Below, one piece after another: positions 1-6,060 of a stretch of 10,466 nucleotides of DNA. The DNA lies in assembly GCA_016764535.1 (NCBI GenBank), contig JAESRR010000016.1, positions 11,853 through 22,318 of the forward strand, read 5' to 3'. This stretch comes from Cohaesibacteraceae bacterium. GTDB lineage: Bacteria; Pseudomonadota; Alphaproteobacteria; Rhizobiales; Cohaesibacteraceae. The position numbers and the translations under genes are program-made. The notes below the pieces were generated by a model. It was not told the origin of the DNA, did not search any database, and worked only from the letters and a program-made list of their open reading frames with translations. Within the stretch, counting starts at the first letter, position 1. The number at the start of each line of letters is the position of its first letter.

Positions 1-504
1 TATGAAGAGGGAGATCAAACTGGTTCCCCTGGGAAATCAAGCAAGGGTTCCGTTAACTGGCGCGTTGATGAATCTAGTGGGCTTCCCAGGCTTCTGGGAA
101 TAATTGAAGTGCCCGAAAGAGGCCTTTTGCTGGAGCTTTCGATCGAGAAAAACTCTCGTGCGGAACTGCCTGCAACCCATATTATTCGAGCCACATTTTC
201 AACTTCCGAAGGGCAGGCGTATGGCGGAGTGAAAGAATTGTCCGGTATGGCCTTAAAGGCTGGAGAACGCACGCAGGGACAGCCGCTTATTGGTTATGGC
301 GCAACAATCACCGAAGGTGACTTTCTAATCGCTCTCGAACAGGAAGAAAATAAATTGAAGCATAATCTGCGTCTGATGTCCGAGCGGACCTGGGTGGATT
401 TGATGATCAGATATAAGAACAATAAACGAGCCGTACTTACTTTTCATCTGTCTCAGGAAGGTGTCCCGACCTTATCCGAATTGGTTCAGAGATGGTCTGA
501 ATAG
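1..504 (+). CDS. Conserved alphaproteobacterial protein of unknown function, C-terminal part (5' truncated by window)
   Basis: The reading frame is open from base 1 to the TAA/TAG-type stop ending at 504, so 167 residues are visible and the true start lies to the left of the window. A GTG at 109 could open a shorter frame, but the codons before it (starting YEEGDQTG, with a WRVDES segment) continue the same protein, so 109 is unlikely to be the start. From memory, the order of a W-R box, 'IEVPERGL', 'LPATHIIRATF', 'GMALKAGE', 'LIGYGATITEGDFLIAL', 'RTWVDLMIRY' and 'KRAVLTFHL' resembles the C-terminal beta-rich domain of large hypothetical proteins common in Rhizobiales and relatives, which have a variable N-terminal part. 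No catalytic motif, membrane helix or signal is visible here. No function can be assigned. The neighbouring gene on the right is convergent, so this is the last gene of its transcript. Confidence 0.75.
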   Translation, partial: YEEGDQTGSPGKSSKGSVNWRVDESSGLPRLLGIIEVPERGLLLELSIEKNSRAELPATHIIRATFSTSEGQAYGGVKELSGMALKAGERTQGQPLIGYGATITEGDFLIALEQEENKLKHNLRLMSERTWVDLMIRYKNNKRAVLTFHLSQEGVPTLSELVQRWSE

Positions 505-768
505 GCTGAATTCAAACGCCGGTGACACATGACACAATTTCAGAAAATGAACAGGTCTGAATTCGTGTGAAATGCCGGAAACGGTGCGGTTTATTGGTTG
601 ATCAAAATTGGACTGCAACGAAGTCTTTGTTGCATATCGAATTCAACGGCACGGATTTTGCGTGTATGACTGTAATTTCAAATGTAATTATATCGTCATT
701 GAAAAAAAAGTCCTCTCCCGGTGCGAAGGTTAAGGGAGAGGACTTATAATCAGAACACTAAATTCCGA
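505..768. other. Convergent intergenic spacer between the truncated CDS and the tetR gene
   Basis: I see no convincing gene in this 264-base stretch. A 60-codon frame (567-749) crosses the terminator hairpin at 702-745 and has no Shine-Dalgarno sequence, so it is not called. The spacer holds two inverted repeats: a 9-bp stem at 614-634 (TGCAACGAA / TTTGTTGCA, one G-U pair, 3-base loop) and the 12-bp terminator stem at 708-745. The first stem is followed on the minus strand by an AATTTT tract a few bases away and may be a weak backup terminator for the minus-strand unit. It has no T tract on the plus strand. Confidence 0.6.
702..745 (-). terminator. Strong intrinsic terminator for the tetR end of the minus-strand genes
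   Basis: A perfect 12-bp stem is formed by AAGTCCTCTCCC (708-719) and GGGAGAGGACTT (734-745), with a 14-base loop. Read on the minus strand, the last stem bases run straight into a tract of eight T residues (the A run at 702-709, partly shared with the stem). This is the classic Rho-independent arrangement. It starts 24 bases beyond the tetR stop codon. On the plus strand the stem is followed by ATAATCAG rather than a T tract, so it should work mainly leftward. Confidence 0.9.
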
Positions 769-1413
769 TCAAGCAGATCGCGCTTCGGATTGATGCGCAA
801 GATTGCTGCGATAGGGATAAAACAGCAATGCTGCCATACTACCCTCCACAATTCCTCTCAACTTCTCTTCCGATGAACCCAATCGTGCCTGAACTCGAAT
901 ACCAAAAGCCAAATTCAGTAGAATATTCGCGGTTGTTTCAGGAACAACACTTGTTGGAATACTCCCGTCGTCATGTCCGCGGCGAATTGTCGTCGCGAGT
1001 CTTTCCTCGGTTTTCTCAAACTGACCTTTTAAATAATTCTCCATCTTTTCAAGACGGGGAGCCAGTTCAACTGCTGTATTGGTATAAAGGCAACCTAATC
1101 TGGGACCTATTGTGACAGAAAATCGGATCAAATCCTCGAAATAGATCCGAATTGCTTCACTGGCCGGAGTAACGGCATCCAGTCGTTGCAATTGAGCTTG
1201 CTCTGACTGCATGGCGTACCGGTCAAGTACGGTCTTGAAAAACTGCTCCTTATTACCAAAAGCATTATAAATACTGGCTTTGCCCAAGCCAGTTACATCA
1301 ACTAGATCGCGAATGGATGTTGCATGAAAACCCTTTTGCCAAAAAAGCAAAAGTGCACGGTCCAATACGTCCTCACGATCAAACTCTGGAGTTCTGCCCA
1401 CCATATCCTCCAT
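769..1413 (-). CDS. TetR/AcrR-family transcriptional regulator
   Basis: This 214-residue protein has the length and layout of TetR-family repressors. The N-terminal DNA-binding domain (about residues 6-65) reads 'EFDREDVLDRALLLFWQKG', then the helix-turn-helix 'SIRDLVDVTGLGKASIYN' and the typical 'FGNKEQFFKTVLDRY'. The C-terminal ligand/dimerisation half contains 'GPRLGCLYTNTAVELAP', a motif seen in the subgroup of TetR regulators with a conserved GC(L)xxNTAxE segment. The ligand cannot be read from the sequence. Two in-frame ATGs are possible, at 1413 and at 1404 (MVGRTPEF). A GGAGGA lies only two bases before the second, too close for good use, while the first has only a weak GAAG, so the start is unsure by three residues. 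The gene follows rpoH on the same strand after 74 bases. No obvious divergent target gene (efflux pump or enzyme) sits next to it, so its regulon is unclear. Confidence 0.9.
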   Translation of the reverse strand: MEDMVGRTPEFDREDVLDRALLLFWQKGFHATSIRDLVDVTGLGKASIYNAFGNKEQFFKTVLDRYAMQSEQAQLQRLDAVTPASEAIRIYFEDLIRFSVTIGPRLGCLYTNTAVELAPRLEKMENYLKGQFEKTEERLATTIRRGHDDGSIPTSVVPETTANILLNLAFGIRVQARLGSSEEKLRGIVEGSMAALLFYPYRSNLAHQSEARSA

Positions 1414-1487
1414 GAATTTATCTTCGCAGGAGTAGTTTTGGGCAGATTGCTCAAAAATTCAACAACAGTTATGGAATATAGGTATTG

Positions 1488-2387
1488 TTACGTATTTAAA
1501 GCGGTTTGACCAATTTCCTTGGCAGATTTACGTACGGCTTTTTGAATTTTTTCGAATGAACGTACTTCAATTTGACGAATTCTTTCGCGAGAGACGTTAA
1601 ATTCTTCCGATAAAGCTTCGAGAGTTAACGGTTTTTCCTGAAGTCGCCTGGCTTCAAAAATTCGGCGTTCCCGTTCATTCAGGACGTTGAGGGACTTGTT
1701 GAGCAGTTCACTTCTGAACGATAATTCTTCTTTTTCCGCTAAAGTGTCTTCCTGGGAATCTCGTTCGTCAACGAGCCAGTCTTGCCATTCACCACCTTCT
1801 GAATCTGCGCGGAGAGGTGCGTTCAGAGAAGAATCACCGGCAAGTCGACGATTCATGCTGATAACATCTGATTCGGGAACACCCAGTCGGGTCGCTATTT
1901 CTGCAACCTGGTCAGGATTAAGATCGCCATCGTTGAGAGCCTGGATCTGTCCCTTGACTTTACGTAAATTGAAAAACAGCCGTTTTTGATTGGCGGTCGT
2001 GCCCATTTTCACAAGGCTCCAGGAACGGAGTACGTATTCCTGGATCGACGCTCTAATCCACCACATCGCATATGTAGCAAGCCGAAAGCCCTTATCCGGG
2101 TCAAAGCGCTTGACCGCCTGCATCAAACCTACATTTCCTTCAGAAATAACTTCACCAACCGGTAATCCATATCCCCGATATCCCATTGCAATTTTGGCAA
2201 CAAGCCGCAGGTGGCTGGTAACAAGCCGGTGTGCGGATTTTGGGTCCTGGTGTTCCTGATAGCGCTTTCCGAGCATAAATTCTTCATCGGGCTTTAACAT
2301 GGGAAATTTTCTTATTTCACGCATGTAATGCCCAAGTCCGTCACCGGAAGAAGAAACGGTTGGGATGTTACCCTGGCTCGACGTCAT
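1488..2387 (-). CDS. rpoH: RNA polymerase heat-shock sigma factor RpoH (sigma32)
   Basis: This alternative sigma factor directs core RNA polymerase to heat-shock promoters (chaperones and proteases). The 299-residue length is normal for the family. Region 1.2 is near residues 18-50. Region 2 is 'RLVTSHLRLVAKIAMGYRGY' then 'EGNVGLMQAVKRFDPDKGFR' and 'ATYAMWWIRASIQEYVLRSW' (about 54-123). The RpoH box, diagnostic for sigma32 against other sigma70 proteins and involved in core and regulator contacts, is present as QKRLFFNLRK at residues 134-143. Region 4.2, with the helix-turn-helix that reads the -35 element, is at about 254-288 ('LTLEALSEEFNVSRERIRQI'). The ATG at 2387 has a good GAGGGAG six bases upstream. 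rpoH follows rluD with a 109-base gap, an arrangement found in many Alphaproteobacteria. The sequence does not show whether this is the only rpoH copy in the genome. Confidence 0.97.
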   Translation of the reverse strand: MTSSQGNIPTVSSSGDGLGHYMREIRKFPMLKPDEEFMLGKRYQEHQDPKSAHRLVTSHLRLVAKIAMGYRGYGLPVGEVISEGNVGLMQAVKRFDPDKGFRLATYAMWWIRASIQEYVLRSWSLVKMGTTANQKRLFFNLRKVKGQIQALNDGDLNPDQVAEIATRLGVPESDVISMNRRLAGDSSLNAPLRADSEGGEWQDWLVDERDSQEDTLAEKEELSFRSELLNKSLNVLNERERRIFEARRLQEKPLTLEALSEEFNVSRERIRQIEVRSFEKIQKAVRKSAKEIGQTALNT

Positions 2388-2496
2388 ATCAGTCTCCCTC
2401 TTTGAAACCCCTGCACAGCAGCGGGTAAATTCCAGCTGGCCTTCAAAGGCCCAGTTGGCTCATCTAGATATAGTGCATAATTTCGGGATTAAAGGT
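2388..2496 (-). promoter_or_regulatory. rpoH leader region with two inverted repeats and a weak promoter candidate
   Basis: Between the rluD stop and the rpoH start, the minus strand has a possible sigma70-like pair, TTGTGA (2502-2497) and TATGCA (2479-2474), with a 17-base spacer. The -10 match is poor. An AT-rich TATATC nearby could be an alternative. Downstream lie GGCCTT-TG-AAGGCC (2438-2451), a 14-base palindrome extendable by CTG/CAG with one bulged G, and a second hairpin at 2408-2425 (CCC, G-G mismatch, CTGC-TGT-GCAG, GGG). The second hairpin ends about 10 bases before the GAGGGAG ribosome-binding site. No strong pairing to the Shine-Dalgarno itself is evident, so an RNA thermometer is not supported by eye. 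Confidence 0.35.
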
Positions 2497-3504
2497 TCAC
2501 AAGGAAAAGTTTTTTTTCAATGCGGCCTGCAACAGCGCAAAATCTTCGGGTGGCTCAGCTCGAAACTGAAGAATTTCACGGGTTTCCGGATGTTTAAATC
2601 CAAGTTCGCAAGCATGCAATGCCTGTCTTCTGAAATTTTCCAGTATCAAGGCTGCACTCTCTGATAAATGTGAAATTTTCGTTTTGAATCCTTGTCCGTA
2701 TTCCGGATCACCCAATAGCGGGTTGCCTTTATGAGCCAAATGAACCCGTATCTGATGGGTCCTGCCGGTTTCCAGACGACATTCGATTAAGGACACTTGT
2801 GCGTCCATGCCAGGCGGGTATGTTTCAAGTGTCTGGTAATGGGTTATAGCTATTTTTCCGTGCAGTTTATGCACGGCCATTTTTAGCCGGTTGGAAGACG
2901 AACGGCCGATCATTGTTTCAATGCGGCCGGCAGATGGATGTACCGCTCCCCAGACAAGAGCCTGGTAGGAGCGTATCAGAGCGCCTTTTCTACCGTGATC
3001 AGCAAATTGTGCGGCCAGAATTTTATGGGCGAGATCGGTTTTTGCAACGACCATCAGCCCGCTTGTTTCCTTGTCAAGTCGATGGACAATGCCGGGCCTT
3101 TTGACGCCACCTATTCCTGACAGGCTATCTCCGCAATGGTACAGCAGGGCATTGACGAGAGTGCCTGACCAGTTGCCAACGGCAGGATGGACCACCATAC
3201 CGGCAGCTTTATTCACAACAATCAACTGATCGTCTTCATGGACAATTGCCAGCGGAATATTTTCTGCATCGGGTTCAGCTGCTTCTGCGGGTGGAACCGT
3301 CACACTGATTTCCTGGTCGATTGAAATGCGATATTTTGGCTCGCGGCATGGTTTGCCATTGATCATCACCTGATCTGACAGTATCAGGGCTTTATAGCGA
3401 CTGCGGCTATGGCGGTCGTCCTGGTGTGCAAGGAAAGCATCCAGTCGCATGGAAGCTTCGGATTCACCGACGGTGAAATGGAGTGTTTCTGTTTCGGTAT
3501 CCAA
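2497..3504 (-). CDS. rluD: RluD-type 23S rRNA pseudouridine synthase (RluA family)
   Basis: The enzyme isomerises uridine to pseudouridine, for RluD in helix 69 of 23S rRNA. An S4 RNA-binding domain comes first ('MRLDAFLA', 'VMINGKPC' and a short strand ending 'VTVPPAE'), followed by the RluA catalytic domain: 'IVVNKAAGMVVHP', the catalytic loop 'GIVHRLDKETSGLMVVAK', then 'TGRTHQIRVHLAHKGNPLLGDPEYG'. With the start chosen here (TTG at 3504) the protein is 335 residues and the catalytic Asp is residue 144, close to Asp139 in E. coli RluD. No ATG is available before residue 19 of this form (the first is the MRLDAF methionine at 3450, inside the S4 domain). A TTG at 3555 would extend the protein by 17 residues that do not look conserved and has no Shine-Dalgarno. 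GGTGGA nine bases before 3504 is a fair but not strong site. The gene is upstream of and collinear with rpoH. It could also be called RluC/RluA-family if the substrate differs. Confidence 0.93.
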   Translation of the reverse strand: MDTETETLHFTVGESEASMRLDAFLAHQDDRHSRSRYKALILSDQVMINGKPCREPKYRISIDQEISVTVPPAEAAEPDAENIPLAIVHEDDQLIVVNKAAGMVVHPAVGNWSGTLVNALLYHCGDSLSGIGGVKRPGIVHRLDKETSGLMVVAKTDLAHKILAAQFADHGRKGALIRSYQALVWGAVHPSAGRIETMIGRSSSNRLKMAVHKLHGKIAITHYQTLETYPPGMDAQVSLIECRLETGRTHQIRVHLAHKGNPLLGDPEYGQGFKTKISHLSESAALILENFRRQALHACELGFKHPETREILQFRAEPPEDFALLQAALKKNFSL

Positions 3505-3512
3505 GAGAGGAA
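3504..3512 (+). promoter_or_regulatory. Ribosome-binding site that fixes a GTG start
   Basis: AGAGAGGAA sits six bases before GTG at 3519, the best Shine-Dalgarno in the area. It selects the GTG over the in-frame ATG at 3483, which has no such site and whose 12 extra residues overlap the rluD 5' end on the other strand. Confidence 0.7.
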
Positions 3513-3518
3513 TCCACC

Positions 3519-3893
3519 GTGGTAATTGAAAAAAACGAAAACCCCGAACCAACAAAAGAGCATGATCTTGATGCCGATCTGCGTGAAGTTCAGGCCAAAT
3601 TACGCCGATCTATAAAACGAACCGGCATTTACATGGCCGTGGGTATAACACTGGTTATTTCAACGATCATCTATAAATCGTTCATACGGGAAAACAATAC
3701 CTCCGAAAATACCAAAAGTTCGATTCACCTGAATGAAATAGAAGTGGCAGCTGGAGCGCGAATTACAAATATCGCGATTGCAGGCGACACAATTATAGCA
3801 GTTCTGGACGAACCGGACCGCTCGGTGGTGTTGCTGCTTGATGGTAAAACTCTTGATATTCGCGCCCGAACAGCTTTCAACAGAAAAAAATAG
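3519..3893 (+). CDS. Small single-helix membrane protein, DUF6476-like, divergent from rluD
   Basis: This 124-residue protein starts at GTG. It has a charged, acidic and then basic N-terminal segment (residues 1-36, with 'LREVQAKLRRSIKRTG'), one hydrophobic helix at about 37-52 ('IYMAVGITLVISTIIY') and a C-terminal domain of about 65 residues with short beta strands: 'GARITNIAIAGDTIIAVLDE' and 'VVLLLDGKTLDIRAR'. By the positive-inside rule the N-terminus is cytoplasmic and the strand-rich part is periplasmic. The tail, in which a value is computed or stored and ends with a 'D-G-x-T' turn, resembles from memory the small alphaproteobacterial DUF6476 proteins encoded near RluA-family synthases. 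I cannot confirm that assignment. The function is unknown. Its start is only 14 bases from the rluD start, so promoters for the two genes must overlap each other's coding sequence. Confidence 0.8.
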   Translation: MVIEKNENPEPTKEHDLDADLREVQAKLRRSIKRTGIYMAVGITLVISTIIYKSFIRENNTSENTKSSIHLNEIEVAAGARITNIAIAGDTIIAVLDEPDRSVVLLLDGKTLDIRARTAFNRKK

Positions 3894-3900
3894 AAATATC

Positions 3901-3935
3901 TTGTCCCTGCCTGGGGGCGCTGCTATGAACGCGCC
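3901..3935 (+). promoter_or_regulatory. Candidate sigma70 promoter of the tRNA-Glu gene with GC-rich discriminator
   Basis: TTGTCC (3901-3906), a 17-base spacer and TATGAA (3924-3929) give four of six matches to each consensus element. They are followed by CGCGCC, a GC-rich discriminator typical of stringently controlled tRNA and rRNA promoters. Transcription would start near 3936, about 13 bases before the mature tRNA 5' end. The position, spacing and discriminator agree with each other; the start site is inferred. Confidence 0.6.
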
Positions 3936-3948
3936 ACCTGATGTGCAA

Positions 3949-4023
3949 GCGCCCTTCGTCTAGCGGTTAGGACGCCGCCCTTTCACGGCGGTAACAGGGG
4001 TTCGATTCCCCTAGGGCGTACCA
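3949..4023 (+). tRNA. tRNA-Glu (anticodon TTC)
   Basis: A full 75-base cloverleaf with an encoded CCA end can be folded. The acceptor is GCGCCCT (3949-3955) with AGGGCGT (4013-4019), the D arm GTC...GAC, the anticodon stem CCGCC/GGCGG (3975-3979, 3987-3991) with loop CTTTCAC, and the T stem AGGGG/CCCCT with loop TTCGATT. The anticodon TTC is at 3982-3984 and reads GAA and GAG. The discriminator base is A (4020). The first acceptor pair is G1-U72 rather than a Watson-Crick pair; the other six pairs are standard. The gene stands alone, not in an rRNA operon, and has its own likely promoter. Confidence 0.97.
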
Positions 4024-4294
4024 CATTCTCCTGTTTAATGCGCAGCACATGTATTCCGCAGGCTCCAGCTTGCTGCTGAATTTGGCGCAGTCGGGATTTT
4101 TCGGTTTGTCCTCTCCCTGTCCCGGTCAATTCTCTATATCAGTAACGGTGGCCGGTTGTTGCCAATTTACACTTTTGATTATTAAGCAGTGGATGAAGTC
4201 CTGGTTGAATGTCATTCAAAAGCAGAATAAGTACCCCGTATATGTCAAACCGGACTGAATTCCAGTAAATGGGTTTGACGGGATCAGGAGTATT
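4024..4294 (+). promoter_or_regulatory. Intergenic region before the flavin reductase gene, with an inverted repeat
   Basis: I see no gene in this 271-base stretch. A 69-codon frame (4049-4258) has no ribosome-binding site and no recognisable content. There is a perfect inverted repeat TTGAAT-GTC-ATTCAA (4205-4219), about 75 bases before the flavin reductase start, that could be a regulator-binding site. No convincing promoter pair was found, and no U-tract terminator after the tRNA. A loose GCAGCA...TGCTGC pairing around 4041-4076 has a loop too long to rate. Confidence 0.35.
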
Positions 4295-4774
4295 ATGGAT
4301 TCTCGTCTTTATCGAAAAGCCCTGTCGCAATTTGCCACTGGCGTAACAGTTGTAACTTCCGCAATGGACAATGGCGCGCCGGTTGGCATGACAGTCAATT
4401 CGTTCAATTCCGTTTCCCTTGATCCCATGCTGGTTCTTTGGAGTTGCCAGAATTCAAGTCCGAACCTTCCTGTCATATTAGAAAGAAAAGCTTACATTGT
4501 TCATGTGTTGGCTGACGAACAGCAAAACCTGTGTGATTTATTTTCTCAACCCGCTGATGATAAGTTTTCAAATCTGGCATTCCAGATGACGGCTTCCGGT
4601 CTACCTAAAATTTCCGGTGCACTGGCCTGGTTCGAATGTGAATTGATAGATAACCATCCTGGCGGGGACCATCGTATCCTGGTTGGCAGGGTATTGAATT
4701 TCGACGTATCAGCCGGAAATCCACTTGTTTATGCCCAGGGGGAACTTGGTTCGTTTTCCAAATTGGAAAAGTAA
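4295..4774 (+). CDS. Flavin reductase-like, FMN-binding split-barrel protein
   Basis: The 159-residue length is typical for the Flavin_Reduct family (HpaC, RutF and the small components of two-component monooxygenases), which use NAD(P)H to reduce FMN or FAD for a partner oxygenase. Family landmarks are the N-terminal 'YRKALSQFATGVTVVTS', the flavin-contacting stretch 'GMTVNSFNSVSLDPMLVLWS' (about residues 33-52), and the late motif 'GDHRILVGRV' (about 124-133), where the His is widely conserved and binds cofactor. The ATG at 4295 has CAGGAG four bases upstream. No monooxygenase or other partner gene is adjacent, so the reaction it feeds is unknown. It could equally be a member of the family that binds flavin without acting as a reductase. 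It is soluble and cytoplasmic. Confidence 0.9.
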   Translation: MDSRLYRKALSQFATGVTVVTSAMDNGAPVGMTVNSFNSVSLDPMLVLWSCQNSSPNLPVILERKAYIVHVLADEQQNLCDLFSQPADDKFSNLAFQMTASGLPKISGALAWFECELIDNHPGGDHRILVGRVLNFDVSAGNPLVYAQGELGSFSKLEK

Positions 4775-4820
4775 AGTCGATGCCGAATTTAGCAGATGTT
4801 TGAATAAATAAATAATTCTA

Positions 4821-4836
4821 CCGTTTGAACAAACGG
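4821..4836. terminator. Weak bidirectional terminator candidate
   Basis: CCGTTTG-AA-CAAACGG is a 16-base inverted repeat lying between the stop of the flavin reductase gene and the stop of the convergent coiled-coil gene (four bases from the latter). On the minus strand it is followed by an AT-rich stretch (TAGAATTATTTATTTATTC) that is not a pure T tract; on the plus strand by CGATTATTCG. The convergent position supports a terminator role, but the stem is short. Confidence 0.4.
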
Positions 4837-4839
4837 CGA

Positions 4840-6060
4840 TTATTCGCCAGCAGCGGGAGTTTTCGCCGCATGTTCCAGGCGGCTACGCAGGCTTTTAATC
4901 TGTGTGGCGAGGTTGGGTTTACCAGCCAGAGTGTCGTCATTGGCATTCAGCAGTGATTTAATCGGAGATTTATTACCTTCCAGATCGGTCACCATATTTG
5001 CCACGGAAGTTGCAAGGGCCTTTATATCTTCCCGCATACGATGATCCTGCATCGATAATGGTTGGGAAGATTTTGAATTACTGGAGTTATTACTTTCGTC
5101 GGCTTCCAGTTCTCTTATGCGTTTGGCAAGCGTATCCCGCTCTTTGGTTAGAGAGCGAACCACAGCTTCAACATTGCTGGGGCGGGAAGACCCGAATTCA
5201 TCAAGCTTGAATGTCAAATCTGCCACTCTGGCTTCCGCTTTGACACGACCGGCTTCTGCGTCCATCAATCGTTCGGCCATACCGGATGAGAAACTGTCCG
5301 GAACACCATCCTTGAGACGTTCAAGTTGTTTTTGCCGTCTTTCAAGTTGTTCATTTCGATCTGCCAGATCACCTTGCAATGTCGCCACTTTTTCCTCGAA
5401 CTTGTAAATTTGTTTCTTTTGTCTCTGGATTGTTCTTTTTAACCCAAGCGCTTCGGTCTCTGTCGCGGATTTGGCAACAAGCAATGAGCGTTTCTCGGTT
5501 TCCAGATCAAGGAGTTGATCCCTTAACAGTTCGATTTGGGCCTGTTGGGTCGCCAATGATATTTGCTGCTCGTCCTTAAGCAGCGACATGTGATCCAGGT
5601 CAATTTGCAAATCATGTAATTGTTCATTCAGGTCAGCGCGATTGCGTTCAATTTTTCGCAAACTTGCGGTTTGTTCCGCGATTTCTTCCTGTTTGACAAT
5701 TAATTGATCCTGCAGCGCTTTCTTGCTGTGTTCAAGTTCACCAACTTCTTTTCGGCTTGCGCCAAGATCTATGTCGAGATCATGCAGATCATTAGTTTGT
5801 TGATTAATAATTGCCCGGTCGCTTGCCTTGTCCTTTTGCAAACCATTGATGTTGAGTTCAAGTTTACGCGTTCGGACAGCGTACTGGGCCCGCACCTGGT
5901 CTTTTTCTGCCTGAATTTCATTGTAATGTCGGGGAATTTCACTGTGAATTTGTTTTTTTGTCAGGCGGACAGCCCGTCGCCAAATAGCAGGGATAACCAA
6001 CAGGCACATTAGCGCAGCTGTTAAAGTTCCCAGAATAAAATACATGAGCGCTTCAATCAC
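4840..6060 (-). CDS. Membrane-anchored coiled-coil protein of unknown function
   Basis: This 406-residue protein has a single N-terminal hydrophobic helix ('LMYFILGTLTAALMCLLVIP', about residues 5-24) followed by the basic 'WRRAVRLTKKQ', so the long remainder is predicted to be cytoplasmic. Residues about 45-250 are nearly unbroken heptad-type coiled coil rich in Glu, Gln, Leu, Lys and Arg ('ELEHSKKALQDQLIVKQEEI', 'LEKRSL'-like repeats, 'NEQLERRQKQLERLKDG'). Shorter coils follow, then a Ser/Asn-rich break ('ESNNSSNSKSSQ') and a C-terminal helix pair ending 'LRSRLEHAAKTPAAGE'. From memory the opening 'MIEALMYF...WRRAVRLT' recurs in hypothetical proteins of Rhizobiales and relatives. The start is a GTG with GGGAG seven bases upstream. 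A clear promoter lies about 60 bases before it. A structural or scaffold role at the inner membrane is likely, but no specific function can be given. Confidence 0.88.
   Translation of the reverse strand: MIEALMYFILGTLTAALMCLLVIPAIWRRAVRLTKKQIHSEIPRHYNEIQAEKDQVRAQYAVRTRKLELNINGLQKDKASDRAIINQQTNDLHDLDIDLGASRKEVGELEHSKKALQDQLIVKQEEIAEQTASLRKIERNRADLNEQLHDLQIDLDHMSLLKDEQQISLATQQAQIELLRDQLLDLETEKRSLLVAKSATETEALGLKRTIQRQKKQIYKFEEKVATLQGDLADRNEQLERRQKQLERLKDGVPDSFSSGMAERLMDAEAGRVKAEARVADLTFKLDEFGSSRPSNVEAVVRSLTKERDTLAKRIRELEADESNNSSNSKSSQPLSMQDHRMREDIKALATSVANMVTDLEGNKSPIKSLLNANDDTLAGKPNLATQIKSLRSRLEHAAKTPAAGE

Noticed and set aside
505..660. GAATTC occurring three times with similar flanks
   Set aside because: The flanks do not extend into a real repeat; these are short chance matches.
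567..749. A 60-codon plus-strand frame in the spacer before tetR
   Set aside because: It runs through the intrinsic terminator hairpin, has no ribosome-binding site, and its product has no recognisable features.
4049..4258. A 69-codon plus-strand frame after the tRNA
   Set aside because: It has no Shine-Dalgarno sequence, unusual composition, and no conserved-looking segment; it is more likely chance in an intergenic region.
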